Shown here: positions 34,896-43,374 of the stretch, one piece after another | Layout of the letters: each line of letters starts with the position of its first letter | How positions within the stretch are numbered: the first letter of the stretch is position 1 | NCBI RefSeq assembly: GCF_002964765.1 | Contig: NZ_PQCF01000031.1 | Coordinates: 347,516-411,515, forward strand | DNA length: 64,000 bases | Direction: 5' to 3' | DNA from: Pseudoalteromonas sp. T1lg88 | Lineage (GTDB): Bacteria > Pseudomonadota > Gammaproteobacteria > Enterobacterales > Alteromonadaceae | The notes under the pieces: generated by a model | The model's database searches: none | The model's input: the letters and a program-made list of their open reading frames with translations, nothing else | What the model was told of the DNA's origin: nothing | Position numbers and translations under genes: made by a program

Positions 34896-37800
34896 TTAGT
34901 TCCTTTTAACAGAGAATATTTCGTTTAACATTTCTCTATATAAATCCAAATCATTCAAAAATAAATTTTTTTGTTTTGAAAGATCCAGCTCACTAAACCA
35001 GTTTTCAATAGCTTCTCTATACCCTTCAAAGCAATCTTGAGTAACATTTAGTGGAAGTTCAGATAGTAAAAAGCCTTTAAGTAATGACGCTTCTTTTGCA
35101 TTAACGAAAGTGCTCAGCTCATCTATTTTAGATACAAAAATCTTAAAAGCTTTATTAGAGAGAGCTTTATTACAACCAGCGCTTCCAGTACCGTACTCTA
35201 AAGTAGCTAGCTCCATAGACTCAACAACTAAAGAATTAAGCTTTTTCCAAAACTGTTTTCTTATCTTTATATATTCATCTAATGAAAATTCATTTATATC
35301 AATATCTAACAATTCAAACTCCGGATACTGATACAAGACCTCTGCATTTAAACTTCGATCTGAAAACCTATCTCTAACAAGATCCATTAATAACGATTCT
35401 CTGATCTGATCGTCTGTTTTAGCCTGATAAATTTTCACATGTACTGAATCTTCCCACTCTCCAGAATAAATTACAGCTTCACCTATTTTGAGCTTCGTTA
35501 AAAAAGTTTTTTGGCTATCGTTCAAACCGACCGTATCACCGATAACTTCTCGGTCATCACGAGCAAAAAGCTTATGGATTATTTTAATATTTGTATTTTT
35601 AAGTACTTCTGGAGTTAACTTATTCGGAATTTGGTCGACGATGACTAAACTTTCACCATATTTCCTTACTTCAGCTAATAGATCAGTAAACATTCCTACA
35701 GCATGTTTTCGTGAACTATCATCACCTGGGCCTGCTTTTTCAAGTAATCTATGAGCTTCCTCTAACAAAGTAATATGCTTGTACTCTGGTTGTTCCAAAT
35801 ACCTCAGTTTTATCGCTTCAGATAAGCGGCTAATGATTAATCCCATCATCAAACACTTGTCCTCTGGCGATTTAAGCTCATCCAATTCTAAAATAATCTT
35901 TTTATCTAAAAATGCATTAATATCAGTTGAAACCCTACAATTTAACATCTGTCCCTTGGCACCCACAGTCAGATTTTTAAATCGTGCTACTAATGAGGCT
36001 ATATAGTCAGACTCAAGACGTTGGTCAAAATTTTTACTCTTTACGACTTTTTCCATATTCTTAAGCAAGTCGTCCATAGTAGGCCAACATCGCCCGTATG
36101 CCTCCCAAGGATTGGCTCTAAATGTGTTCGCTTCCTCAACACTTCTCCAACCATCTATATTCCATCCATAATCTTTGTAGCTCTCATAGATAGCTTCTTC
36201 TAATAAATAAGGCATTGCTGCCTCCATGGGAAACGCAGCAGTAAATGCAGCTTTGAGCATATCAACATGGCTTGTTAGAGACTCGCCGGGTAATAGTTCA
36301 AAAGGGTTAAACCTAAATGGCGCTAAGTACTCGTTACCTAAAGTAAAAATTGTTAGATCTTCCACTTCATTCAATAATGAACGATACTCCGTTTTTGCAG
36401 GCTCAATAATTAAAAAAGGTAAATTAGACTCTGTTAATAATCGCCTACAAGTTGTTGTTTTGCCGCTTCCAGTTACGCCTGCAATAAAAATATGACGGCT
36501 AAGCATCTCTTTATTAACTGATAATGTTCTGTGCGGTAACTCATTACCTTGATGAATTAGCGATCCTAGTACTATTGCGTTGCTTTCATAAGACAATTTA
36601 GGGTTTAGACTAAACTCTACCGATGGTTTTAATGCAATGCCTGTAAGCTCTTTTGAGGGTAAGGAACAAACTAAGCTTAGTTCGCTAGTAGTCAAACAAG
36701 TCCTTAGTTCAAGGTTATTGTTATTATTGGGGTGTCCAAAAACCAGAGGCAGCTCGCTGCCAATCTCATTACTTGTATTTATCGATTGGAAGTGTGAGAA
36801 GATTTTATTCAAATCGCCAGTAATACCCTCTGGTAACTCTGTTGCCCGCAGAGGGCTAAATGATGAACTATCACCTTGCCACATAGAGCATAGGTTTCTA
36901 ACCAGCCTTTGATGAGAAAGGTTATTCTCAGCTAATGCGTAAACAGATGTCTTAAATAACCCCTTGACCTGTCCTAAATTAATTCGTTCAAATAATTCTT
37001 CATCCATATATTTGATTAAGGACTGATACTCTTTTCTTACGTGCTCAGATGAATGAGATGTGCTGTGAGATTTTCCTTCTGATTTTCCTTTACTTTCGCC
37101 TTCATTCGAGCCTTTGGCAATAGATGTGTTAGTGCCTTTCGCATGACTTTCATTGGAACTTGAACCTTTGCTCACACTTTGAGTGTCTGAACTATTAGTT
37201 CCTGTTGTCTCCGATTTGTTGGTACCTGCACTAATCGTAACACTGGAATTTTCACTTTCTGTAGTGCTTTTTTGTATAGAAGTTTTAGTTAATAAATGAG
37301 CTTGATCATAAATATTGAATAATGCATCTTTTAGCTCATTGATTTCTTTATGTTGCATTGATTCACATACAATCATCAACTGCCAGCTACCAAGAGCGCC
37401 ATCCATACTGTTAACTAAACTATCTAACTTTTGAGTATAAACATCCTTGTCTTCGTGTTTAGAGTTAATCGATGGAACTCCAGTAATTATGGAGCCTCTT
37501 CGAGAGTGTCTTATTTTGGATAATATTGAATCACTAAGTTCTTGTTCAGTTGTGATATCTGTTACTGCACTCCCGTGAAAGTTACCTTTAAAAGACTCTC
37601 TTAGAAGCTCACCTAAATCATAAGCATGAAATTTACTTTCTTTTTGGAAGTTATAATTTTTAACTACACCTAAATAGAGTTCGACTCCATATTCATCACC
37701 GCAGAGCAAATAAACAAAATTAAATGCAGGATCATTCAATGAACCGATAACATTTTGTAAAGGCTCTCTACGAGGCATCTTATCTTTTTCATCAAACCCA

Positions 37801-37946
37801 ATTGAGTCAATTTTTATAAAATGACAATTTCTTGGCAAGATACTTGGATAATGGTTTATTTCTTCCGCTACTGAGTCAAATACCGAAAAATTACTATTTT
37901 CAAAACCGCTAAATGCAAAGGAATTATCTAGTATATTTTTTTTCAA
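34896..37946 (-). CDS. HerA/DUF87-type ATPase with Ser/Gly/Thr-rich linker
   Basis: A 1016-residue protein. Residues 1-225 form a distinct N-terminal region with ITGVPS and a DSLVNSMDGALGSWQLMI segment. Residues about 227-300 are a low-complexity Ser/Gly/Thr/Asn/Lys linker. Residues about 400-850 form a HerA-like (FtsK/HerA superfamily) motor: Walker A GVTGSGKTTT (about 490), Walker B ITLLEEAHRLL (about 725), a VIVDQIPNKLTPEVLKNTNIK sensor region and a HKLFARDDRE segment. A helical C-terminal part of about 165 residues follows. HerA motors are hexameric and move DNA or protein through a pore. No NurA, SIR2 or DUF4297 partner lies nearby. Translation starts at TTG with AAGGA nine bases upstream. 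It is the core of the AT-rich operon. Confidence 0.88.
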   Translation of the reverse strand: MKKNILDNSFAFSGFENSNFSVFDSVAEEINHYPSILPRNCHFIKIDSIGFDEKDKMPRREPLQNVIGSLNDPAFNFVYLLCGDEYGVELYLGVVKNYNFQKESKFHAYDLGELLRESFKGNFHGSAVTDITTEQELSDSILSKIRHSRRGSIITGVPSINSKHEDKDVYTQKLDSLVNSMDGALGSWQLMIVCESMQHKEINELKDALFNIYDQAHLLTKTSIQKSTTESENSSVTISAGTNKSETTGTNSSDTQSVSKGSSSNESHAKGTNTSIAKGSNEGESKGKSEGKSHSTSHSSEHVRKEYQSLIKYMDEELFERINLGQVKGLFKTSVYALAENNLSHQRLVRNLCSMWQGDSSSFSPLRATELPEGITGDLNKIFSHFQSINTSNEIGSELPLVFGHPNNNNNLELRTCLTTSELSLVCSLPSKELTGIALKPSVEFSLNPKLSYESNAIVLGSLIHQGNELPHRTLSVNKEMLSRHIFIAGVTGSGKTTTCRRLLTESNLPFLIIEPAKTEYRSLLNEVEDLTIFTLGNEYLAPFRFNPFELLPGESLTSHVDMLKAAFTAAFPMEAAMPYLLEEAIYESYKDYGWNIDGWRSVEEANTFRANPWEAYGRCWPTMDDLLKNMEKVVKSKNFDQRLESDYIASLVARFKNLTVGAKGQMLNCRVSTDINAFLDKKIILELDELKSPEDKCLMMGLIISRLSEAIKLRYLEQPEYKHITLLEEAHRLLEKAGPGDDSSRKHAVGMFTDLLAEVRKYGESLVIVDQIPNKLTPEVLKNTNIKIIHKLFARDDREVIGDTVGLNDSQKTFLTKLKIGEAVIYSGEWEDSVHVKIYQAKTDDQIRESLLMDLVRDRFSDRSLNAEVLYQYPEFELLDIDINEFSLDEYIKIRKQFWKKLNSLVVESMELATLEYGTGSAGCNKALSNKAFKIFVSKIDELSTFVNAKEASLLKGFLLSELPLNVTQDCFEGYREAIENWFSELDLSKQKNLFLNDLDLYREMLNEIFSVKRN

Positions 37947-37950
37947 CTTT

Positions 37951-38682
37951 TTATATCCTTATTTCTGCCTGCACAATACCGTCACTATTAGCTAGTAGAG
38001 TTACAATTTCACCTTCTTTTGGTTTATAAGTAGTACCTTTTGGTAATTGCATCCTTACTCTTTGATTTGGAATATAAAACCTTACATCATCAACCAAAAC
38101 ATGAAATCCTGAAGGCTGTACTTCTTGAATTTGCCCTCGTTTTGTCTTGTTTGCAGTTCTTAAATTCAGCTTAACTAAGTCTTTTTTTTCTATAAAAGGT
38201 GTTACTAATATTTTTCTATGTGAAGTTTCAGCTTTATCTTTTTGCATATTTATAGGGTTAACAATATTAAGGAACGGCAAAGAATCACATGTTTTCTTTT
38301 TATCATTTAATTCAATTTGAATTCCTTCACCATCATCAGTAACAGGCACGGATTTCAAGCGAACTTTAGTTCTATAATAGCTTTGAATATGTGAATTAAG
38401 TAATTCTAATAAGCAAGCCGTATCATTATATGAAAATAGTCTAGATAACCGTTTAGCTACGCTTACCATTTTTGGTTCAACTAACAAGCTTACGCTTAAA
38501 TACTCTAAAGAGTTTAAGCCCAAGCTTTTCAGAAGGTAGTCATTAAAATCCTCCCAATGTCTATCTTGCCAATTCTTAATGCAAGTAGCTTTTTCCCCTC
38601 TGACATTATGATATTTCCATAATTTTCTATCTCTGAATACAACAATTACTTTGCTGTGAAATATCAACAATTTTAATTCCAT
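37951..38682 (-). CDS. Unrecognised 243-residue protein, first gene of the AT-rich operon
   Basis: I do not recognise this protein. The N-terminal half begins with strands LKLLIFHSKVIVVFRDRKLW and has a helical middle with LLVEPKMVSVAKRLSRLFS. The C-terminal 65 residues (from about RGQIQEVQPSGFHVLVDD) look like a small beta barrel, with RFYIPNQRVRMQLPKGTTY and EGEIVTLLANSDG, of the kind seen in nucleic-acid or adaptor domains. No catalytic motif is evident. It is separated from the ATPase gene by four bases and probably acts with it. The upstream hairpin at 38710-38731 isolates the operon from the preceding gene. Confidence 0.68.
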   Translation of the reverse strand: MELKLLIFHSKVIVVFRDRKLWKYHNVRGEKATCIKNWQDRHWEDFNDYLLKSLGLNSLEYLSVSLLVEPKMVSVAKRLSRLFSYNDTACLLELLNSHIQSYYRTKVRLKSVPVTDDGEGIQIELNDKKKTCDSLPFLNIVNPINMQKDKAETSHRKILVTPFIEKKDLVKLNLRTANKTKRGQIQEVQPSGFHVLVDDVRFYIPNQRVRMQLPKGTTYKPKEGEIVTLLANSDGIVQAEIRI

Positions 38683-38709
38683 GTATCTTGCCTATTAAAT
38701 AAAATCAAC

Positions 38710-38731
38710 GAAGCCCATACCAAGGGGCTTC
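38710..38731 (-). terminator. Terminator-like hairpin upstream of the AT-rich operon
   Basis: GAAGCCC pairs with GGGCTTC around 8 bases; read on the minus strand it is followed by the T-rich GTTGATTTTATTTAAT. It would end the transcript of the small membrane protein gene before the operon begins. Confidence 0.55.
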
Positions 38732-38747
38732 ACCTATTGCCTTTAAA

Positions 38748-39011
38748 TCAATCCTGAACACCGAGTTTTGCGCGCTTTATCGACAACTTGATCACGGTAA
38801 TAAACTGCCAGGCCATAATCGCACCACCTACGCCTGTTAGGGCATAGCTATTTTCAATTTCATTTAGAAGCGAGATAAATGCATCGCCGTTCACGGCAAA
38901 GACGCCATACAAACCTAAGCCGAATAAAATCGAGCCCGGCGCGCCTATTAGCTGTGCCTGAAGCATTTTTTTATTGATTTCACTGCGTTGTGCTTCCCTA
39001 TTATCAGTCAT
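38748..39011 (-). CDS. Small two-helix membrane protein
   Basis: An 87-residue protein with a charged N-terminus (MTDNREAQRSEINKKML), two hydrophobic segments around a short loop (QLIGAPGSILFGLGLYGVFA and an ALTGVGGAIMAWQFITVI stretch) and a basic tail. I do not know the family's function. The ATG at 39009-39011 has AGGGA upstream; a longer frame to 39107 adds 32 residues without a ribosome site. Base composition is like the normal chromosome, so I place it outside the AT-rich operon. Confidence 0.7.
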   Translation of the reverse strand: MTDNREAQRSEINKKMLQAQLIGAPGSILFGLGLYGVFAVNGDAFISLLNEIENSYALTGVGGAIMAWQFITVIKLSIKRAKLGVQD

Positions 39012-39260
39012 AATTTTCCCTAATACTGGTGTTGTTAATGGTTGCAAGTATTTAGCTTGTTGGCTTAATGCTTTAGGCAACTTAAGAATATTTACCCGCA
39101 ACCACAATGGCAGGTTAACTAATTAATAACCAACATATTTACACTTATTTTCTAAGCTGTAAATAAGGTCCGCACGCGGCCCAAATGGCTTGGCCGGCTT
39201 AGGTCTTAACTCGGTGCTACATTCCAGCGGGCCGATCCCTTATACTATGCCCATATTCAC

Positions 39261-40184
39261 GTGATAGAGATCCCGCCCTTGCATCCACAAAACCGCCATC
39301 GAAACGGCTATGACTTCGACGCCCTGTGCAGCAGCTTACCGAGCCTACAAGCCTATGTGATTAAGCGCCCCGACGGGCAAGCCAGTATCGACTTTAGCGA
39401 TGCCAAGGCATTGAAAACGCTCAATCAGGCCTTGCTGAAACATCACTACGATGTGGCCATTTGGGATTTGCCCGAGGGTTTTTTATGCCCTCCTGTGCCC
39501 GGGCGCGCCGACTACTTGCACCATCTTTATGATTTGATAAGCCAGGATACTGAGCACAGCCTAAAGCAGCATAAGGTGCGGGTGATGGATGTCGGCACAG
39601 GTGCCTCGCTTATCTACCCCATCCTAGGTAACAAGCTGTTTAATTGGCAGTTTTTAGCGAGCGATATAGATGTGCATTCGGTTAAGTTAGCAAAACAGCT
39701 GGCACAGTTAAATGCGTTGCCAATCAAGGTGGTGCAGCAAAAGCAGCCGACTCAGTATTTCGCCGACATCATCAAGGCGCAAGACACAATAGTGGCAACC
39801 CTGTGCAACCCGCCGTTTCATGATAGCGAACAAAGTGCCCAGGCAGGATCCCAGCGTAAATGGCGTAACTTAAAGGGACAACAGAGCAATGCCCTGAACT
39901 TTGGTGGTCGCGCCAATGAGCTTTGGTGCCAAGGTGGCGAGCTGGCCTTTGTTCGCAATATGGCATTGGAGAGCCAACACTTTGCCGAGCAGGTGATCTG
40001 GTTTACCAGCCTGGTATCGAAAAAGGAAAATGAGCGCCCGTTGAAAAGCACCTTACGCAAACTGGGTGCCGTGCAAATTGAAGTGGTGGCCATGGCACAA
40101 GGGCAAAAAAGCAGCCGCTTTATTGCCTGGACCTTTATGGAGGCTGACGAGCGCCGAGCGCAACTGGCTCGGCTATTAGGCTAA
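39261..40184 (+). CDS. rlmF: 23S rRNA (adenine-N6) methyltransferase, A1618
   Basis: A 307-residue SAM-dependent methyltransferase that modifies A1618 of 23S rRNA. It closely follows E. coli RlmF: LHPQNRHRNGYDF, WDLPEGFLCPPVPGRADYLHH, the SAM-site strand VMDVGTGAS, the catalytic ATLCNPPFHDS and the C-terminal AQGQKSSRFIAWTFM. Translation starts at GTG (39261). The gene is single, with tdk converging on it. Confidence 0.95.
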   Translation: MIEIPPLHPQNRHRNGYDFDALCSSLPSLQAYVIKRPDGQASIDFSDAKALKTLNQALLKHHYDVAIWDLPEGFLCPPVPGRADYLHHLYDLISQDTEHSLKQHKVRVMDVGTGASLIYPILGNKLFNWQFLASDIDVHSVKLAKQLAQLNALPIKVVQQKQPTQYFADIIKAQDTIVATLCNPPFHDSEQSAQAGSQRKWRNLKGQQSNALNFGGRANELWCQGGELAFVRNMALESQHFAEQVIWFTSLVSKKENERPLKSTLRKLGAVQIEVVAMAQGQKSSRFIAWTFMEADERRAQLARLLG

Positions 40185-40187
40185 GCC

Positions 40188-40775
40188 TTAGGCTTCATTT
40201 TGGTTGAGCGCTTCTTTATAGTGTTTACGGCACACGGACACATAGCGCTCATTACCGCCTATCTGTACCTGATCGCCGCTGGCGACCACATCGCCATGGT
40301 GATCATAACGCAACACATGATTGGCCTTACGGCCACAGTGGCACACGGTTTTTAGCTCCACCAGCTTATCGGCCCAAGCCAGTAAATACTGAGAGCCGAC
40401 GAACAACTCGCCTAAAAAGTCACTGCGCAAACCATAACACAAGACGGGAATATTAAGCTGATCGACCACCTCGGTCAGTTGCCATACCTGCGCCTTGGAC
40501 AAAAACTGGCTCTCATCCACCAGCACACAATGCAGGGCCTCTTCCTGGTGTTGCGAGGCAATTAGATCATACACATTGCTGTTGCCATCAAAGACAAAGG
40601 CATCGGCCTGCAAACCGATGCGCGAGGCCACCTTGCCAACCCCGGCACGGTCATCGATGGCCGCGGTCATGATCATGGGACGCATGCCGCGCTCGCGGTA
40701 GTTAAATGCCGATTGTAATAAGGTGGTGGACTTGCCGGCATTCATTGCCGAATAGTAAAAATACAGTTGAGCCAT
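40188..40775 (-). CDS. tdk: Thymidine kinase
   Basis: A 195-residue type-II thymidine kinase that phosphorylates thymidine and deoxyuridine for salvage. It shows the P-loop [15 protein letters not shown], the Walker B-like [10 protein letters not shown] (catalytic Glu) and a zinc site with CHCGRKA plus the late VCRKHY. I start at the ATG at 40773-40775, which gives the family N-terminus [12 protein letters not shown]; a longer frame adds ten residues. It is only three bases from the convergent rlmF. Confidence 0.94.
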   Translation of the reverse strand: MAQLYFYYSAMNAGKSTTLLQSAFNYRERGMRPMIMTAAIDDRAGVGKVASRIGLQADAFVFDGNSNVYDLIASQHQEEALHCVLVDESQFLSKAQVWQLTEVVDQLNIPVLCYGLRSDFLGELFVGSQYLLAWADKLVELKTVCHCGRKANHVLRYDHHGDVVASGDQVQIGGNERYVSVCRKHYKEALNQNEA

Positions 40776-40854
40776 GGTAATTCTTCTAAAAACTTCGCGC
40801 GCCAAGCTTACACTAAGGCCCCTATCAAGGCCAAGGCAAACTCATCCCAGGCCA

Positions 40855-41388
40855 TTACTTGCTAATGTGGCCTTGCTCGAAGGCCAGTAGCCAGCGCTTG
40901 CGTTCCAGCCCACCGGCATAGCCGGTCAAAGTACCGTTAGCCCCTATCACCCGGTGACAAGGCACAATAATGCTGATGGGGTTACGACCATTAGCCGCGC
41001 CCACGGCGCGCACCGCCTTGGGATTATCCACCAAACGGGCAATATCGCTATAACTGCCGGTTTCACCATAGGCTATGCTGCCTAAGGCTTGCCAGATCCT
41101 GCACTGAAACTCGGTACCCTTGGTATCCAGGGGGAGATCAAACTGGGAGCGAACTCCCTGGAAATATTCTGCTAACTGGCTTTTTGCCTGCGCCGTGATG
41201 GCATTGGCACTTGCAGCCGCACTTGCAGCCGCACTTGCAGTCGCACTTGCAGTCGCACTTGCAGCCGCACTTGCAGTCGCATCTACCTTGCGTTCAAAGT
41301 CAAAACCTACATAACACAGGCCTTTGTTACTGGCTTGGATCACCAGCTCGCCCAGAGGCGTATCGATACATTCTTGATATAAGGTCAT
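40855..41388 (-). CDS. ogt: Methylated-DNA-protein cysteine methyltransferase with repeat-expanded linker
   Basis: A 177-residue alkyltransferase that repairs O6-alkylguanine by moving the alkyl group to its own Cys. The active site is IIVPCHRVIG, followed by GTLTGYAGGLERK; the helix-turn-helix has ARLVDNPKAVRAVGAANGRNP. Between the N-terminal and catalytic domains sits a run of about 27 Ala/Ser/Thr residues encoded by 12-bp tandem repeats, absent from usual family members. I place the start at ATG 41388 because it overlaps the upstream stop as ATGA; an ATG at 41400 is also possible. It forms an alkylation-repair operon with the preceding Ada/AlkA gene. Confidence 0.92.
   Translation of the reverse strand: MTLYQECIDTPLGELVIQASNKGLCYVGFDFERKVDATASAAASATASATASAAASAAASANAITAQAKSQLAEYFQGVRSQFDLPLDTKGTEFQCRIWQALGSIAYGETGSYSDIARLVDNPKAVRAVGAANGRNPISIIVPCHRVIGANGTLTGYAGGLERKRWLLAFEQGHISK
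41208..41279. repeat. Six 12-bp tandem repeats within ogt
   Basis: Six uninterrupted units of CACTTGCAGYCG, where Y is C in units 1, 2 and 5 and T in units 3, 4 and 6. On the coding strand each unit adds four residues (Ala, Ala or Thr, Ala, Ser). Loss or gain of units keeps the reading frame. Confidence 0.92.
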
Positions 41389-42734
41389 AATTGTTGCCAT
41401 AGTTGAAAAGTCAGGTATGAGCGAAACGGTGCGGCGCGCTCAATATCAATGCCGCTGAACCCGGCGAGCGCTTTTTGTACACCCAAGTCGCCGCCGAGAT
41501 AAATATCCGGGTCGCTGCTGCCGCGCATTTTAGCGTAATTGACCGTCCAGGGGCCTATGCCCTTAATAGCCAACCAGGCATCCAAATCGGCACTGCCATG
41601 CTCGGCTACATAGGCGCTTAAATCACGCAACGCTTCTCTACGCCGCCCCGGCATCTTAAAAAAGGCCAACTCGCTTGCCGCCATTTGCTTGGCGGTGGGA
41701 AAATAACGCCCCTGCTCGCCCAACTCCTTCACTAAAGCAGTGGTAAGCGTGCGCGCCGCACCAACGCTAACTTGCTGCCCCAGTACAGCGCGAATACCGG
41801 CCTCAAAAGGATCCCACATACCCGGCAGGCGCAGCCCTGGAGTCAGTGAGAACTGCTCACCCACCGCGCTTTGCAGCTGGCCATTGATCACCTGAGTATC
41901 GGCATCCAGGTCCAGCACTCTGCGAATATTAGCCACTACTCCTTGCAGGCAGTGCCAGTTATCCAGGCTGATCTCAACCCTAAAGCCCTGCTTCTTATCC
42001 TGATAATGAGCGGTAAATTCGCCCTTTGCGCCCTGATAGGTGAAAGCGCGGCCATAACTTTCGGCAGTTATCCATTCCATAGGCGCGACCAAACGTTTAT
42101 TTAAAAACGCCTGCATGGCCTGCCAGTCATAAGGGGGGCGAAAACTGAGAAACAGGCTGATAGAGCCAGCATCGAATTGAGCCTTGGTGCGAATGGCACT
42201 CGGCGTCAGCTGCATCAGCTTCTTAAAGGCATCGTTAAAACGGCGCACGCTATTGAAGCCGGCGGCAAACGCAATCTCAGTGATCGGCAACTGGGTTTGC
42301 TGCAACAGCTGTTTAGCAAACTGACATTGGCTAAAGAGCGCATATTGCCCTGGAGCGATGCCATAATGCTTTTTGAACAATTGATTTAGGTAGCTGGATG
42401 ACACGCCAAGGCGAGCACTCAGTGCCTCGGCGCCGCCATTTGACCAATGACCCTGATCGATTAAGCGTTTCGCCCTGAGCGCCGTGGTTTGCGCCCCCAG
42501 CCAGGGATAGCTGCCAGGGCTGGCATCTGGGCGGCACCGTAAACAGGGGCGAAATCCCGCCTGCGCCGCTAAATGCGCATGCTCAAAATACTCGACATTC
42601 TGCTCTTTGGCGGCTGGCGCCGGACAGATAGGCCGACAATAAATGCCCGTACTGCGCACCGCCACATAAAACAAGCCGTCAAAGCGCTTATCACGGCTTA
42701 AGCGGGCTTTTTGGCAGACATCGGCGGTGAACAT
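41385..42734 (-). CDS. Ada/AraC-AlkA fusion: 3-methyladenine DNA glycosylase with regulatory N-terminus
   Basis: A 449-residue fusion. Residues 1-75 form an Ada-type zinc domain with four Cys (33, 37, 64 and 67, in YCRPICPA and PCLRCRPD) that could accept methyl groups from phosphotriesters. Residues about 85-185 are an AraC-type DNA-binding domain. Residues about 195-449 are AlkA: an N-terminal beta domain and HhH-GPD glycosylase with IKGIGPWTVNYAKMR and the catalytic Asp in GGDLGVQK. It excises alkylated bases and may also sense methylation to activate its own operon, in the manner of Ada. The following ogt overlaps it by four bases. Confidence 0.92.
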   Translation of the reverse strand: MFTADVCQKARLSRDKRFDGLFYVAVRSTGIYCRPICPAPAAKEQNVEYFEHAHLAAQAGFRPCLRCRPDASPGSYPWLGAQTTALRAKRLIDQGHWSNGGAEALSARLGVSSSYLNQLFKKHYGIAPGQYALFSQCQFAKQLLQQTQLPITEIAFAAGFNSVRRFNDAFKKLMQLTPSAIRTKAQFDAGSISLFLSFRPPYDWQAMQAFLNKRLVAPMEWITAESYGRAFTYQGAKGEFTAHYQDKKQGFRVEISLDNWHCLQGVVANIRRVLDLDADTQVINGQLQSAVGEQFSLTPGLRLPGMWDPFEAGIRAVLGQQVSVGAARTLTTALVKELGEQGRYFPTAKQMAASELAFFKMPGRRREALRDLSAYVAEHGSADLDAWLAIKGIGPWTVNYAKMRGSSDPDIYLGGDLGVQKALAGFSGIDIERAAPFRSYLTFQLWQQL

Positions 42735-42849
42735 AACAAGGTTCCAGTAAGGGTGATTTATATGCTTAGCTTACCCCATTGGCGGTGCGGCACTAGCCGG
42801 ATTTTGCACTCAATGGTAAAAATGCGTGCCGCGCTCGCAATTGGAAGGG

Positions 42850-43344
42850 TTATTGCTCAGCAAATTGCAGCAGCTTGTCGCCGCTAAGCCGGTAGATTTG
42901 CCACTGCGCTTGCGCCTCGGCACCTATGCTGTGATAGAAATCGATGGCCGGCTGATTCCAGTCCAATACCACCCACTCAAAGCGACCACAATTTTTGCTG
43001 ATGGCACGCTGCGCCAGGTACTTCATCAGTGCCTTGCCGGCACCGCGGCCACGCTTGTCTTCGCTGACAAACAAGTCCTCAAGATACAGGCCATTGCGGC
43101 CAAGCCAGGTTGAATAATTATAAAAATACACCGCAAAGCCTATGGCTTCGGCGTCGGGGGCATCGCTTTCAAAGCAGATAACGCTGTGCGCGGTCGCCCC
43201 TTCGTCAAACAAGGTGCGCTCTATATCTAGCTCGGTGGCGGCAACGGCGTCGGGCTCTCGCTCGTACACCGCCAATGCCTTAATAAACTGATAGATCAAA
43301 GGCACATCATTGATCACCGCATCGCGAATATATACCTGGCTCAT
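42850..43344 (-). CDS. GNAT-family N-acetyltransferase (diamine acetyltransferase-like)
   Basis: A 164-residue GNAT acetyltransferase. The acetyl-CoA site is visible in YLEDLFVSEDKRGRGAGKALMKYLA (the R-G-x-G-A/G-K loop), followed by FEWVVLDWNQPAIDFYHSIGA. The arrangement with VYEREPDAV near the N-terminus resembles spermidine/diamine acetyltransferases, but the amine acceptor is not proven. AGGA precedes the ATG. It lies 30 bases downstream of the desulfurase fusion on the same strand and may be co-transcribed. Confidence 0.88.
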   Translation of the reverse strand: MSQVYIRDAVINDVPLIYQFIKALAVYEREPDAVAATELDIERTLFDEGATAHSVICFESDAPDAEAIGFAVYFYNYSTWLGRNGLYLEDLFVSEDKRGRGAGKALMKYLAQRAISKNCGRFEWVVLDWNQPAIDFYHSIGAEAQAQWQIYRLSGDKLLQFAEQ

Positions 43345-43374
43345 GGTGGTTCCTGTTTACAATCTAAACCACCA

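Noticed and set aside
33609..38682. Prophage or integrative element
   Set aside because: No integrase, phage structural, portal, lysis or relaxase gene and no tRNA at the edge; only composition and a local direct repeat suggest mobility.
41208..41279. CRISPR-like repeats
   Set aside because: Units are 12 bp, contiguous without spacers and lie in frame inside ogt; this is a minisatellite.
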